A stretch of DNA of 64,000 bases from Streptomyces sp. GS7 (GTDB lineage Bacteria > Actinomycetota > Actinomycetes > Streptomycetales > Streptomycetaceae), in NCBI RefSeq assembly GCF_009834125.1, contig NZ_CP047146.1, forward strand, positions 6,131,501-6,195,500, read 5' to 3'. The notes under the pieces were generated by a model. That model worked only from the letters and a program-made list of their open reading frames with translations. It had not been told where the DNA came from and made no database searches. This document shows positions 1 to 9,174 of this stretch, one piece after another. The number at the start of each line of letters is the position of its first letter. Position 1 is the first letter of the stretch. Position numbers and translations under genes: made by a program.

Positions 1-264
1 GACCACGTCCCCGGGCCGCATCCCGGCGACGAGGCCGGCGCAGAAGCCGCTGGCCACGACGGGCGAGTCCGCGGTGGCCGAGCCCGCGGCCAGCGCGGCG
101 GCGATGGCGCGCTCCGCCGCGTGGGGGCCCATACCGGTCCGGAGGGTGACCACGGGAGGATCCGCTCCCCCGGCGTCCCCGCCCCGCAGCGCGAACCGCT
201 CGATGCCGAGCGCGCAGGCGACCAGCAGCGGCGGATCCGCGTCCGGCGGGGACCGTCTCGGCAT
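1..264 (-). CDS. HpnG-like phosphorylase, N-terminal part, cut by window edge
   Basis: The first 88 codons of a gene running off the left edge. The start ATG (264-262) overlaps the shc stop in a TGATG junction, so the two are translationally coupled. The peptide begins MPRRSPPDADPPLLVACALG and goes on through RTGMGPHAAERAI and SGFCAGLV, the pattern of the nucleoside-phosphorylase-like protein that follows shc in Streptomyces hopanoid loci. In known hopanoid pathways HpnG removes adenine from adenosylhopane to give ribosylhopane. The active-site region is not in the window. Identity rests on motif style plus gene order. Confidence 0.8.
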   Translation of the reverse strand, partial: MPRRSPPDADPPLLVACALGIERFALRGGDAGGADPPVVTLRTGMGPHAAERAIAAALAAGSATADSPVVASGFCAGLVAGMRPGDVV

Positions 265-2336
265 CAGGCCCCCACCGGCACACCGGCCGGGCCGCCGTTG
301 ACATAACGCCCCAGGGCCGTCAGCGGGAAGACCTGGCGGTAGAGGTGGTAGTTGATGGAGAAGTCCCAGGGGAAGCCGGTACCGGTGAAGTACGGCTCGT
401 CCCAGGAGCCGTCCGGCAGCTGGGCTTCCACCAGCCAGCGCACACCGCGCCGGACCGCCTCGCCGTCCCGCTCGCCGGCCGCCAGCAGCGCCATCAGCGC
501 CCAGGCGGTCTGGGACGCGGTGGAGGCGCCGCGCCCGGCCCACTTCTCCTTGTCCTGGTAGGAGCGCTGGTCCTCGCCCCAGCCGCCGTCCTCGTTCTGC
601 ACCCGCTCCAGCCAGCCGACGGCCCGGCGGACGGCGGGGTGGGAGCCGGGGACGCCGGCCGCGGCGAGCGCCGGCAGTACCGACCCTGTGCCGTAGACGT
701 AGTTGGTGCCCCAGCGCCCGAACCAGGCGCCGCCGGGCTCCTGTTCGGCCAGCAGCCAGGCGATGCCGCGGCGGGTGCGCGGGTCGTGGGAGCGGCCGAC
801 GTCGGCGAGCATCTCGACGACATGGGCGGTGACGTCGGCCGACGGCGGGTCGATCACCTCGCCGAAGTCGCAGAACGGCAGCCGGTTGGGGAACGGGCTG
901 GTGTTGTCGGCGTCGAACGCGCCCCAGGCACCGTTCCTCGACTGCATGCCCGCGCTCCAGCGCACCGCCCGGTCGACCGCCGCCGCGACCCGCTGCGGGT
1001 CCGGGTGCCGGACCCGGCGCAGCGCGAGCACCACCTCGGCGGTGTCGTCGATGTCCGGGTAGTTGTCGTTGTGGAACTCGAACGCCCAGCCACCGGAGGG
1101 GAGTTGGGGCCTGCGGACGGACCAGTCGCCGGGCCGGTCGATCTGCCCGGCGAGCATCCAGTCGGCGGCCCTGACCAACTGCGGGTGGTCGGCGGGCAGT
1201 CCGGCGTCGGCCAGCGCGATGGTGGCCAGGCAGGTGTCCCAGACCGGCGACTGGCACGCCTCGATCATCCGGGCGCCGTCCTCGCGCCATACCGCGAACC
1301 GGTCCAGGGACTCCAGGCCGCTGCGCAGCACGGGGTGGTCGAGGTCGTAGCCGAGCAGGTGCAGGGCGATGACGGAGTAGACGGCGGGCGGCTGGATACC
1401 ACCCCAGCAGCCGTCGTTCTCCTGCCGCTCGACGATCCAGCGGGCGGCCGAACGCATCGCCGCGGCACGCGGCTTGCGCAGCGCGACCTTGTGGTACACG
1501 TGCAGCGCCTTGTCCAACCGCTGGAAGACGCCTTCCCAGGTCGTGGCGGGCGCCTGCGGGCGCGGCGGGTTGGGGCGGCGGCGATCGGTGTGCAGCTCGT
1601 CGAGGGCGAACGGCGCCGGGCGCACCGGGCGTGTGGCCGAGACGATGGTCAGCGGCACTATCGTCTGCCGCGCCCAGCAGCCGAAGGCGTGGATGCTGAG
1701 CGGGAACCACTTGGGGAAGTAGATGAGTTCCGGGGGGAGTTCGGGCAGGTCGTCCCACTTCCACCAGCCGAAGAGGGCCAGCCAGATGCGGGTGAAGACG
1801 CGGGCGGCGGCGATTCCGCCGTGCGCCCGGACCCAGGCGGACGCCTTCGCCATGTGCGGCGCCTCGGGGTCGTCCCCGGCGAGCCGCAGCGCCACGTACG
1901 CCTCGATGGTGGTGGAGAGTTCGCCGGGGCCGCCGTAGAAGGTGGCCCAGGTGCCGTCCGCGCGCTGTTCGCCGCGGATGTAGCGGGCGCTGGCGTCGGT
2001 GAGCTTGGGGTCCTGGATGCCCAGGAACTGACGGAGCAGCAGGTCTTCCGCGTCCATCGTGACGTTGGTTTCGAGGTCGCCCTTCCACCAGCCGGCGGGG
2101 TCCTGGACGGAGAGCAGGAAGTCGGTGGCACGGGCGGTCGCCTCCCGTGCGGCGTCCGCCGTGTCCTGCACCACGGCGGTACGTGCCCGGCCGGCCTTGC
2201 CGGCCTTCCCCTTCGCGCGGGGCTTCGCACTTCCGCGGGTCTTCGCGGCCGGTGCGGTCTTCTCGGCGGTGTCGTCGCCGGCCGAGGGGGCCCGGGGCGG
2301 CTGCGCCCCGGCGCTTCCGTCGGTCGTCGCTGTCAT
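264..2336 (-). CDS. shc: Squalene-hopene cyclase
   Basis: A 690-residue class II triterpene cyclase that converts squalene to hopene and hopanol at the membrane. The catalytic acid motif DIDD lies at residues 428-431 (NYPDIDDTAEV). QW-type repeats recur throughout, for example QDPAGWWKGDLE near 78 and NGAWGAF and GGWGED further on. Residues 1-55 are an Ala/Lys/Arg-rich extension outside the cyclase fold, longer than in most bacterial cyclases. The ATG at 2336 has an AAGGGGAAG ribosome-binding site. About 100 nt separate it from the prenyl synthase stop and its own stop overlaps the next gene, so it belongs to the hopanoid operon. Confidence 0.97.
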   Translation of the reverse strand: MTATTDGSAGAQPPRAPSAGDDTAEKTAPAAKTRGSAKPRAKGKAGKAGRARTAVVQDTADAAREATARATDFLLSVQDPAGWWKGDLETNVTMDAEDLLLRQFLGIQDPKLTDASARYIRGEQRADGTWATFYGGPGELSTTIEAYVALRLAGDDPEAPHMAKASAWVRAHGGIAAARVFTRIWLALFGWWKWDDLPELPPELIYFPKWFPLSIHAFGCWARQTIVPLTIVSATRPVRPAPFALDELHTDRRRPNPPRPQAPATTWEGVFQRLDKALHVYHKVALRKPRAAAMRSAARWIVERQENDGCWGGIQPPAVYSVIALHLLGYDLDHPVLRSGLESLDRFAVWREDGARMIEACQSPVWDTCLATIALADAGLPADHPQLVRAADWMLAGQIDRPGDWSVRRPQLPSGGWAFEFHNDNYPDIDDTAEVVLALRRVRHPDPQRVAAAVDRAVRWSAGMQSRNGAWGAFDADNTSPFPNRLPFCDFGEVIDPPSADVTAHVVEMLADVGRSHDPRTRRGIAWLLAEQEPGGAWFGRWGTNYVYGTGSVLPALAAAGVPGSHPAVRRAVGWLERVQNEDGGWGEDQRSYQDKEKWAGRGASTASQTAWALMALLAAGERDGEAVRRGVRWLVEAQLPDGSWDEPYFTGTGFPWDFSINYHLYRQVFPLTALGRYVNGGPAGVPVGA

Positions 2337-2442
2337 GGCTTCCCCTTCTGCAGTGAACTGTCAATGCGTGTTCAGGGATTCCGTCGGCCGGCGCCCGGCT
2401 GGCACCGGCCGGCGACTGCGAGCTACTGCGTGGTGATGGCCA

Positions 2443-3564
2443 TCATCTCTCTCGTACGACGACGAAGTCCGCGAGCGCGACGAGCTGCGCGCGGACCTGC
2501 TCCGGCATGTCGACCTCGTCCAGCGCGGCGACGGCGGTGGCGTGCTGGCGGCGGGCCTCCTGGGAGGTCCACTCCCGGCCGCCGGCCTCCTCGATCAGCG
2601 CCGCGCGGGAGGCGAACTCCTCCTCGGTGAAGTCCGCGATCTCGGTCTCGCTCTTCTTGGCGTCGGCCGCCAGGATCTGGGCGAGCCGCTCGGAGGCGGA
2701 CCCGCCGGCCGCCAGTGCGGCCACGACCGGCAGCGACTTCTTGCGCTGGCGCAGGTCGCTCCAGGTCTGCTTGCCGGTGGACTCCGGGTCGCCCCAGATG
2801 CCGAGCAGGTCGTCGACGGCCTGGAAGGCGAGGCCGAGGTGGTAGCCGTACTTCTCCAGGATGTCCGCGGTACGGTCGTCGGCGCCGCCGAGGACGGCGC
2901 CGATGGAGACGGCGCAGGCCAGCAGCGCACCGGTCTTGTTGCCCTCCATCTCCAGGCACTCCTCGACGGTGACCCGCTCGCGGTGCTCGTACGAGATGTC
3001 CTGGGCCTGACCGTCGATCAACTTGCGGGTGGCCAGGGTCAGTCGGCGGGTGGCGCGGCCGGCGTCGACGGTGCCGAGCTCCAGCAGTATTTCGTTGGCC
3101 AGCGCGAACAGCGCGTCGCCGACGAGGATCGCCTGGGCCGGGCCGTGCACCTTCCAGACCGTGTCGCGGTGCCGGCGCTGCTCGTCGCCGTCCATGAGGT
3201 CGTCGTGCAGCAGCGAGAAGTTGTGCACCAGCTCGACGGCGACCGCGCCGGGGATCCCGACCTCGGGGGCGGCGCCCGCGGCCTCGGCCGACAGCAGCGC
3301 GAGCGCGGGCCGCACCGCCTTGCCGCCGTCGCCCGCGGTGGGGCGGCCGTCGACGTCGATCCAGCCGAAGTGGTACGCGGCGACCGCGTCCATGGGAGAG
3401 GCGAGCCGGTTCACGGCGGCACGCAGCACGGGAGTGGCGAGCGTGCGCCCGCGCTCCAGCAGCGCGGTGACGCTCGCGGTGTCGATAGCTGGGGAAGCCG
3501 GGGTCACGGTTTCTCCTCTGTTTCCGATGCTCGTGCTCGTGCGATCGCTCGTACTCGTTGTCAT
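2443..3564 (-). CDS. Polyprenyl (farnesyl-type) diphosphate synthase of the hopanoid operon
   Basis: A 373-residue trans-isoprenyl diphosphate synthase that supplies farnesyl diphosphate for squalene synthesis. The first Asp-rich motif is DDLMD at residues 121-125 (LLHDDLMDGDEQRR). The second is at 251-255 and reads DDLLG, followed by IWGD. GGKAVRPAL near 80-88 is the usual substrate-binding stretch. A longer reading frame begins at 3966 but overlaps hpnE; the ATG at 3564 forms an ATGA overlap with the hpnE stop and matches operon style, so it is chosen. Residues 1-28 are Ser/Thr-rich and probably disordered. Product chain length cannot be read from sequence alone. Confidence 0.93.
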   Translation of the reverse strand: MTTSTSDRTSTSIGNRGETVTPASPAIDTASVTALLERGRTLATPVLRAAVNRLASPMDAVAAYHFGWIDVDGRPTAGDGGKAVRPALALLSAEAAGAAPEVGIPGAVAVELVHNFSLLHDDLMDGDEQRRHRDTVWKVHGPAQAILVGDALFALANEILLELGTVDAGRATRRLTLATRKLIDGQAQDISYEHRERVTVEECLEMEGNKTGALLACAVSIGAVLGGADDRTADILEKYGYHLGLAFQAVDDLLGIWGDPESTGKQTWSDLRQRKKSLPVVAALAAGGSASERLAQILAADAKKSETEIADFTEEEFASRAALIEEAGGREWTSQEARRQHATAVAALDEVDMPEQVRAQLVALADFVVVRER

Positions 3565-5003
3565 GCCGCCTCCTGAGGCAACTGGCCCTGGGGGAAGCCG
3601 AGTTCGGTGAGTGCCTCGCGAGCGGCGGCAGTGCCGCTGCGAACAGCGCTTTCCATGGTCGCGGGCCACCCGGTGGCGGTCCACGCACCGGCCAGGAACA
3701 GGCCGGGGGCTTGGGTGCGGGCGGCGGGGCGGAGCCTGCCGACGCCCGGGGTGGGCGCGAACGTCGCGGTGCGCTCGCGGGTGACGAAGAAGTCGCGGAT
3801 CCCGGCGCCCCGGGCGGCCGGCAGCAGCCGCTCCAGCTCGGGGAGGTACCGGGCGCGCAGCGCGGCGACCGGATGGTCGATCTCCTGCTGCGCGGCGGAC
3901 TGCGAGACGGCCAGGTACTGCCCGCCCCCGGTCAGCCCCGAGGCGTCGGTCCGGTCGAAGACCCACTGGACCGGGGAGCCGACCGCGGCGAAGAAGGGGC
4001 GGCGCAGCACCTTGCGGTCGTAGACGACATGGAGGTTCAGGATCGGCGCGGTGCCGATGTCCAGCAGCCGGTCCTTGCCGGGCAGCGCGCCGTCGGGGAG
4101 CAGGGCGTGCGCCTCGCGCTGGGGTACCGCGAGCACGACGGTGTCCGCGGTGAGCGTCTCCCTGCCGCGCGGGCCGTTCTCCACCGCGACCTGCCAGCCG
4201 CCGTCGGCGGGCGAGACGACGGCGGCGCGGGTGCGCAGCGAGATCCGGACGCCGGCCTCGCGCAGCGCGGTGCCGGCGAGCGTGTCGTGGACGGCGCCCA
4301 GCGGGACCCGGGACCAGCCGATGTCGGCGGCTCCTGGCGCGGAGAGCAGCCCGGTCTTGAAGACCTTGGCGGCCAGCCCCAGCGAGGCGTCGCCGGCGGT
4401 GGCGTTGAGCGTCGCGATGCCGACCAGGTCCCAGAGCGCTTCCACGGCGCGCGGCGACTGGCCGTAGCGGCGCAGCCAGCTGCCGAAGTCCAGCCCGTCC
4501 AGCGCGGGATCGGCCGGGTCGAGGTTCTTGAGCGCCAGCGTCGCGCGGACCACACCGGCCCGCTCGGCGGGTGAGAGGTGCGGGTACACCGCCAGGCTCC
4601 TGGCCAGGTGGAGCGGCACCGGCAGCGCGGTCCGCCGCAGCCGGCCGAGCCGCCGGCGGTCCGCGTCCAGGACCGGGACGTCCATGCGGTCCTGGACGGG
4701 GGCCAGGCCGTCCGCGCCGATCCGCGCCAGGTGCGTGCCGTAGGCGGTGCAGCAGCGCAGGTAGACGTGCTGGCCGTTGTCGACGGTCAGCTCGCCGGCG
4801 GCGGAGTCGCGGCGGAAGGAGAAGACCAGCCCGCCGAGGCGCGGCCGGCCCTCGACGAGGGTGACCCGCAGCCCGGCGTCGGCCAGCGCCAGCGCCGCGG
4901 TGGTACCCGCGAGACCGCCCCCGATGACCACCGCAGCCGCCCCTTCGGGACGGCCGGCGGGACGGGCGGTGGCGCGCCCGGGCAGCGTGGTTCCCGATGT
5001 CAT
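3561..5003 (-). CDS. hpnE: Hydroxysqualene dehydroxylase HpnE (FAD-dependent)
   Basis: A 480-residue amine-oxidase/phytoene-desaturase-fold flavoprotein. In the HpnCDE route it reduces hydroxysqualene to squalene. The dinucleotide-binding motif VVIGGGLAGTTAALAL lies at residues 26-40 and is followed by the ribose-binding Glu of LVEGRPRLGG. The C-terminal LFLAGAWTATGWPATMESAV is the usual second FAD motif. The ATG at 5003 has a GGAGAG ribosome-binding site. The stop overlaps the start of the prenyl synthase by 4 nt. About 100 nt with no gene separate it from hpnD upstream. Confidence 0.95.
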   Translation of the reverse strand: MTSGTTLPGRATARPAGRPEGAAAVVIGGGLAGTTAALALADAGLRVTLVEGRPRLGGLVFSFRRDSAAGELTVDNGQHVYLRCCTAYGTHLARIGADGLAPVQDRMDVPVLDADRRRLGRLRRTALPVPLHLARSLAVYPHLSPAERAGVVRATLALKNLDPADPALDGLDFGSWLRRYGQSPRAVEALWDLVGIATLNATAGDASLGLAAKVFKTGLLSAPGAADIGWSRVPLGAVHDTLAGTALREAGVRISLRTRAAVVSPADGGWQVAVENGPRGRETLTADTVVLAVPQREAHALLPDGALPGKDRLLDIGTAPILNLHVVYDRKVLRRPFFAAVGSPVQWVFDRTDASGLTGGGQYLAVSQSAAQQEIDHPVAALRARYLPELERLLPAARGAGIRDFFVTRERTATFAPTPGVGRLRPAARTQAPGLFLAGAWTATGWPATMESAVRSGTAAAREALTELGFPQGQLPQEAA

Positions 5004-5103
5004 GGGCTCTCCCCCCTTACGCCTGCCATGGACGCAGCCACCCGGCGAGAGGTTGCCCGCCGCGCCGATGCCGGATCACCGCAGGTGCGCGCGGTCGGGC
5101 GCG

Positions 5104-6057
5104 TCATCCGCGCCTCCTGACCGACTCCCGGCGGCCGATCGCCCGCGCGTCGAGCCCGGACAGTCCGCGCACCGCGACGAACGCCTTCTCCCGGCCCGGC
5201 AGCGACACCCGGCCGCGCAGCACCGCCTCCGGGTCCGCGGCGATCCGCGAGAGCAGCCGGTGGTAGATCCCGGCCATCGCCGCCACGCAGGCACCGCTGC
5301 GCCGGTCGAGCATCGGCAGCAGCCGGAAGCCGTCGGCGAACAGCGCGCGGGCGCGCCCGACCTCGAAGTGCACCAGCCCGGCGAAGTCGGCACCGGGCGG
5401 CGGGACCGGGCGGTCGAACCCCGCCGAGCAGCCGAACTTGGCAAGATCCTCGGCCGGCAGATACGTCCGGCCGTTCCCCGCGTCCTCGCGAACGTCCCTG
5501 AGGATGTTGGTGAGTTGGAGCGCGAGCCCGAGCGTGTCGGCGTATTCGGCGGCGTGCTCGGCGCCCGGCGCGCCCGGTACGGTGCCGAACACGCCCAGGG
5601 AGAGGCGGCCGATGCCCCCGGCGACACAGCGGCAGTAGACCTTGAGCTCCTCCCAGGTCTCGTACGTCTCACCGCGCACATCCGCCAGCACCCCGTCGAT
5701 CAGCTCGTCCAGCGCGTCGAGCGGGATCGGGAACCGGCGGGCGGCGTCGGCCAGCGCGACGGCCACCGGGTCGGTGTCGTCCTCGCTGATCGCACCGTCC
5801 TTGACGCGGGCGAGCAGGGCGCGGGTGTCCTCCAGCCGCTGCTGCTTGGCGGCGGTCGCCAGGCTGCCGTCGCCGATGTCGTCGACCCGGCGCGAGAAGG
5901 CGTAGAGCGCCGACATGGCCTGGCGCTTCTCGGTCGGCAGAAGCCGGATGCCGTACGCGAAGTTCCGTGCCTGCTGCCCGGTGACGGCCTCGCAGTAGCG
6001 GTACGCGGCGAGCACCGGCGCGGACACGTGTGCAGTTGTCTCCACGGTCCGACTCAC
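5104..6057 (-). CDS. hpnD: Presqualene diphosphate synthase HpnD
   Basis: A 317-residue squalene/phytoene synthase family protein that condenses two farnesyl diphosphates to presqualene diphosphate. The two Asp-rich metal sites are visible: RRVDDIGDG (DDIGD at 59-63) and ILRDVREDAGNGRTYLP (DVRED at 188-192). The RNFAYGIRLLP stretch near 31-41 is typical of HpnD and separates it from its paralogue HpnC. The start overlaps the hpnC stop by 4 nt, which implies coupled translation. The last residues are Arg-rich. Confidence 0.95.
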   Translation of the reverse strand: MSRTVETTAHVSAPVLAAYRYCEAVTGQQARNFAYGIRLLPTEKRQAMSALYAFSRRVDDIGDGSLATAAKQQRLEDTRALLARVKDGAISEDDTDPVAVALADAARRFPIPLDALDELIDGVLADVRGETYETWEELKVYCRCVAGGIGRLSLGVFGTVPGAPGAEHAAEYADTLGLALQLTNILRDVREDAGNGRTYLPAEDLAKFGCSAGFDRPVPPPGADFAGLVHFEVGRARALFADGFRLLPMLDRRSGACVAAMAGIYHRLLSRIAADPEAVLRGRVSLPGREKAFVAVRGLSGLDARAIGRRESVRRRG

Positions 6058-7001
6058 CCCTCTCTTCGCAATGTCGCCCGCATCTCGCGCAGCAGGCTGA
6101 GCTTGGTCGGTTTGGGGGGTCCGGGGAGGACATCGTGATCGGCGGTCTCCACCGCCCCGAGTGCGGCGCGCCCGCCGGCCACGAAGCCGGCCAGCAGCAG
6201 CTTGAGTCTGCCGTGCACGCTACCCACCAGCGGGGTGCCTTCATTCAGCAGCTCAAGGGCGCGTTCCGCTTCGAACGCGATCAACGCGCGCACCGATGCG
6301 CCCCCGGTCGGGGCGGCCAGATCGGCCTCGGTGACCCCGAAGCGCTTCATGTCCTCGGCCGGCAGATAGACGCGGTCGCGGCCGAGGTCCTCGGCCACGT
6401 CCTGGATGTGCTCGACGATCTGCAGCGCCGTGCAGATCGCGTCCGAGTACCGGACCCGCTCCGGGCTGGTGGTGCCGGTGATGCCGAGGACGAGCCGCCC
6501 GACGGGGTTGGCGGACAGCTCGCAGTAGGCGACCAGGTCGTCGTAGGTACCGTAGCGGCTGATCCGCTGGTCCTGCCGGTTGGCCTCGATCAGGCCGAGG
6601 AAGGGCTCGGGGGTCAGTCCGCAGCGGCGGACGGTCGGGCCGAGCCTGCGCATCAGCGGATGGCTGGGGCCGGGGGCGCGGTCGGCGAAGCAGCGGTACA
6701 GATCGGCTTCGAGGGCGTCGAGCAGGGCGGGCCGGTCGTCGTACCGGTCCCGGTCCAGGCCGAGGAGGACGGCATCGCCGCCGCCCGGCGCCAGGTCGCC
6801 GTCGCCGATGTCGTCGACGAGGCGGGCGAAGCCGTAGACGGCCATCAGATCGGCGCGCCAGGCGCGCGGCAGGAAGAACGGCGCGACCGGGAAATTCTCG
6901 TGTGCGGCCTGGTCGAGCACGGTGCGCGTCTGGTCCCTCCCGCCACTCAACACCGCCCTCCGCGGGAAGGCGCGACGCGCCTGCTCGTCTCCACGGCTCA
7001 C
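6054..7001 (-). CDS. hpnC: Hydroxysqualene synthase HpnC
   Basis: A 315-residue squalene/phytoene synthase paralogue that converts presqualene diphosphate to hydroxysqualene in the HpnCDE pathway. ENFPVAPFFLPRAWR near 35-49 is characteristic of HpnC. The Asp-rich motifs are RLVDDIGDG (DDIGD at 63-67) and HIQDVAEDLGRDRVYLP (DVAED at 201-205). It is the first gene of the hopanoid operon, with a 369-nt gene-free region upstream that must carry the promoter. Residues 1-25 are basic and precede the conserved domain, so a start slightly downstream is possible. Confidence 0.95.
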   Translation of the reverse strand: MSRGDEQARRAFPRRAVLSGGRDQTRTVLDQAAHENFPVAPFFLPRAWRADLMAVYGFARLVDDIGDGDLAPGGGDAVLLGLDRDRYDDRPALLDALEADLYRCFADRAPGPSHPLMRRLGPTVRRCGLTPEPFLGLIEANRQDQRISRYGTYDDLVAYCELSANPVGRLVLGITGTTSPERVRYSDAICTALQIVEHIQDVAEDLGRDRVYLPAEDMKRFGVTEADLAAPTGGASVRALIAFEAERALELLNEGTPLVGSVHGRLKLLLAGFVAGGRAALGAVETADHDVLPGPPKPTKLSLLREMRATLRREG

Positions 7002-7370
7002 CGGGGGCTACCCGGCGCGTTGTGGAGCCGGAGCGAACCAGTAGCCATTGCCGTCACGTCTCCCGTTCTACACCGCCAAACCAAAACATCCCATTTCGGA
7101 CACGCCGCGCTCCGCGACGCGCTCCGATCGAGCCCTCAACGCCCACCTGGGAGGGGCTTGCCCGGCTTACACCAGTTGCACCATTCGGCGACCAGTACAG
7201 CTTACGCCGTACACCTGTGCCACCTCGGGGCGGGTGCCGAAGCCCCGGACAACCCTTCGACCAACCCCACGGAGATCCGAACCGTTCCCGGATTCCGCGG
7301 AGTTGACCATCTCTTAACGGTCGGAAGCCCCCGCGAACCGGACTCGCGAGGGCCTTCCTCCGCAAACGGA
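7002..7370 (-). promoter_or_regulatory. Gene-free leader/promoter region of the hopanoid operon
   Basis: No supported gene lies in these 369 nt. On the minus strand, GGAAC (7288-7284) is followed after exactly 18 nt by GTTGG (7265-7261). This resembles the GGGAAT-N18-GTT layout of Streptomyces SigR-type ECF promoters, with C for T in the -35 element. It would give a leader of roughly 250 nt ahead of hpnC. One such match in GC-rich DNA is weak evidence. The region also takes the 3' end of any read-through from the ABC transporter operon upstream; I found no strong terminator hairpin. Confidence 0.3.
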
Positions 7371-8174
7371 CTATTTGCCCGTCTGCTTCTCGTACGCCTT
7401 GATGACCTCGTCCGTCGGGCCGTCCATCAGCAGCTCGCCCCGCTCCAACCACAGCACCCGGTCACAGGTGTCCCGGATCGAGTTGTTGTTGTGGCTGACC
7501 AGGAAGACCGTACCGGCTTCCTTGCGCAGCTCCCGGATACGGGCCTCGGAGCGCTTCTGAAAGGCCCGGTCGCCGGTGGCCAGCGCCTCGTCGATCAGCA
7601 GCACGTCGTGGTCCTTGGCCGCCGCGATGGAGAACCGCAGCCGGGCCGCCATACCGGACGAATAGGTGCGCATCGGCAGCGAGATGAAGTCGCCCTTCTC
7701 GTTGATGCCGGAGAAGTCGACGATCTCGTCGTAGCGCTCGCGGACCTGCTCGCGGGACATGCCCATGGCCAGACCGCCGAGGATGACGTTCTTCTCGCCG
7801 GTCAGGTCGTTCATGAGGGCCGCGTTGACGCCGAGCAGCGACGGCTGGCCGTGGGTGTAGACCTTGCCGCGCTCCGCGGGCAGCAGACCGGCGACGGCCT
7901 TGAGGAGGGTCGACTTGCCGGAGCCGTTCGAGCCGATCAGGCCGATCGACTCGCCGCGGTAGGCGGTGAAGGAGACACCCTTGACCGCGTGCACCTCGCG
8001 CACGCCCACCGACGGCCGGCGCCGGACGATGCGGCTGAGCGCGGCGGTCGCGCTGCCCTTGCCCGTACCGGTGCCGTACACCCGGTAGACGATGTGCAGC
8101 TCGTCCGCGATCACGGTCGGGATCCGCTCCTGCGCCGCCGCCGTCGGCTGGACGGCATCCATCTGCTCAGCCAC
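7371..8174 (-). CDS. ABC transporter ATPase, polysaccharide/teichoic-acid export type
   Basis: A 267-residue ATPase of the TagH/Wzt type that energises export of a surface polymer or glycolipid with the permease encoded just upstream. Walker A GSNGSGKST lies at 81-89, the signature YSSGMAARL at 171-179 and Walker B DVLLIDE at 190-196. The signature begins SSGM rather than LSGG, as is common in polysaccharide exporters. There is no C-terminal carbohydrate-binding domain, so chain-length sensing like that of some Wzt proteins is not expected. The GTG at 8174 overlaps the permease gene by 8 nt and is preferred; an ATG at 8162 is also possible. It is the last gene of the 7-14 kb operon. Confidence 0.88.
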   Translation of the reverse strand: MAEQMDAVQPTAAAQERIPTVIADELHIVYRVYGTGTGKGSATAALSRIVRRRPSVGVREVHAVKGVSFTAYRGESIGLIGSNGSGKSTLLKAVAGLLPAERGKVYTHGQPSLLGVNAALMNDLTGEKNVILGGLAMGMSREQVRERYDEIVDFSGINEKGDFISLPMRTYSSGMAARLRFSIAAAKDHDVLLIDEALATGDRAFQKRSEARIRELRKEAGTVFLVSHNNNSIRDTCDRVLWLERGELLMDGPTDEVIKAYEKQTGK

Positions 8175-9105
8175 GTCCGTACCGCTCCTCAGCCTTCCAG
8201 AAGTACACAAAGCCCGCGACGCCCGCCAGCACCGCCCAGCCGGCCGCGAACGCCCACACGTGCGGCGGGAGCTGGTGCGCCTTGAAGCTGTCGATCAGCG
8301 CGAACCGCACCAGGTCGATGTAGACCGCAGCAGGGTTGGCGTAGAGCAGCACCTCGACGATGTGCGGGACGTGCTTGCCCTTCATGATCAGGTCGATGCT
8401 GAACATGACGCCGGACGCGTACATCCACGTCCGCATGATGAACGGCATCAGCTGCGCCAGGTCCGGCGTCTTGCTGCCGAGCCGGGCCATGACCATCGCC
8501 AGACCGGTGTTGAACACGAACTGCAGCGCCAGCGCCGGGATCACCAGCAGCCAGGCCAAGGTGGGCACCTGGCCGAAGCCCAGCAGGATGACCACCAGCA
8601 CGCCCATGGAGATCAGCAGTTGCTGGAGCTGCATCAACGAGAACGAGATCGGCAGGCAGGCCCGCGGGAAGTGCAGCGCGCGCACCAGACCCAGGCTGCC
8701 GGAGATCGCGCGGGTGCCCGCCATCACCGAGCTCTGGGTGAAGGTGAAGATGAAGACGCCGGTCACCAGGAACGGGACGTAGTCCGGGACGCCCTTCCGC
8801 GTGCCGATCAGCAGGCCGAAGATGAGGTAGTAGACGAGCGCGTTCAGCAGCGGCGTCGCCACCTGCCAGACCTGGCCCAGCTTCGCCTGGCTGAACTGCG
8901 CGGTCAGCCGGGCGCTGGAGAAGGCGGAGATGAAATGCCGGCGGTCCCACAGCTGCCGGATGTACTCCGCGAGGCTGGGGCGGGCACCGCTCTGCGCGAG
9001 CCCGTACTTCTCGGCCCGCTGGGCCGCCGTGAGTCCTTCATCGGCGGATGGCGGGGCACTCATGGCGACCGCACTGTCGTGCGTGGTCTCGCTCACAGTT
9101 GACAC
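8167..9105 (-). CDS. ABC-2 type permease, polysaccharide/teichoic-acid export
   Basis: A 312-residue integral membrane protein of the TagG/Wzm family. After a soluble N-terminus of about 70 residues (LAEYIRQLWDRRHFISAF) it has six hydrophobic segments, including NALVYYLIFGLLIG and a long one around LLISMGVLVVILLGFG. It forms the channel for the ATPase encoded downstream. The reading frame opens at a TTG at 9117, but AGGA at 9114-9111 sits 5 nt before a GTG at 9105, so that start is preferred; a further in-frame GTG lies at 9096. About 70 nt separate it from the glycosyltransferase stop. Confidence 0.88.
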   Translation of the reverse strand: MSTVSETTHDSAVAMSAPPSADEGLTAAQRAEKYGLAQSGARPSLAEYIRQLWDRRHFISAFSSARLTAQFSQAKLGQVWQVATPLLNALVYYLIFGLLIGTRKGVPDYVPFLVTGVFIFTFTQSSVMAGTRAISGSLGLVRALHFPRACLPISFSLMQLQQLLISMGVLVVILLGFGQVPTLAWLLVIPALALQFVFNTGLAMVMARLGSKTPDLAQLMPFIMRTWMYASGVMFSIDLIMKGKHVPHIVEVLLYANPAAVYIDLVRFALIDSFKAHQLPPHVWAFAAGWAVLAGVAGFVYFWKAEERYGRG

Positions 9106-9174
9106 TTTCGTCCTCAAGGTGCGCTGCCGGGGGCTCGCCCCGGTTCGCGCCTGATGCTCTCAGATACGAGCTTG

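Noticed and set aside
345..2630. 761-codon open frame on the plus strand opposite shc
   Set aside because: Antisense shadow in GC-rich DNA; Gly/Arg/Pro-rich with no domain, while the minus strand encodes an intact cyclase.
4777..8285. Long plus-strand frames across hpnD, hpnC and the ABC ATPase
   Set aside because: Complement of well-supported genes; composition typical of shadows and no motifs.
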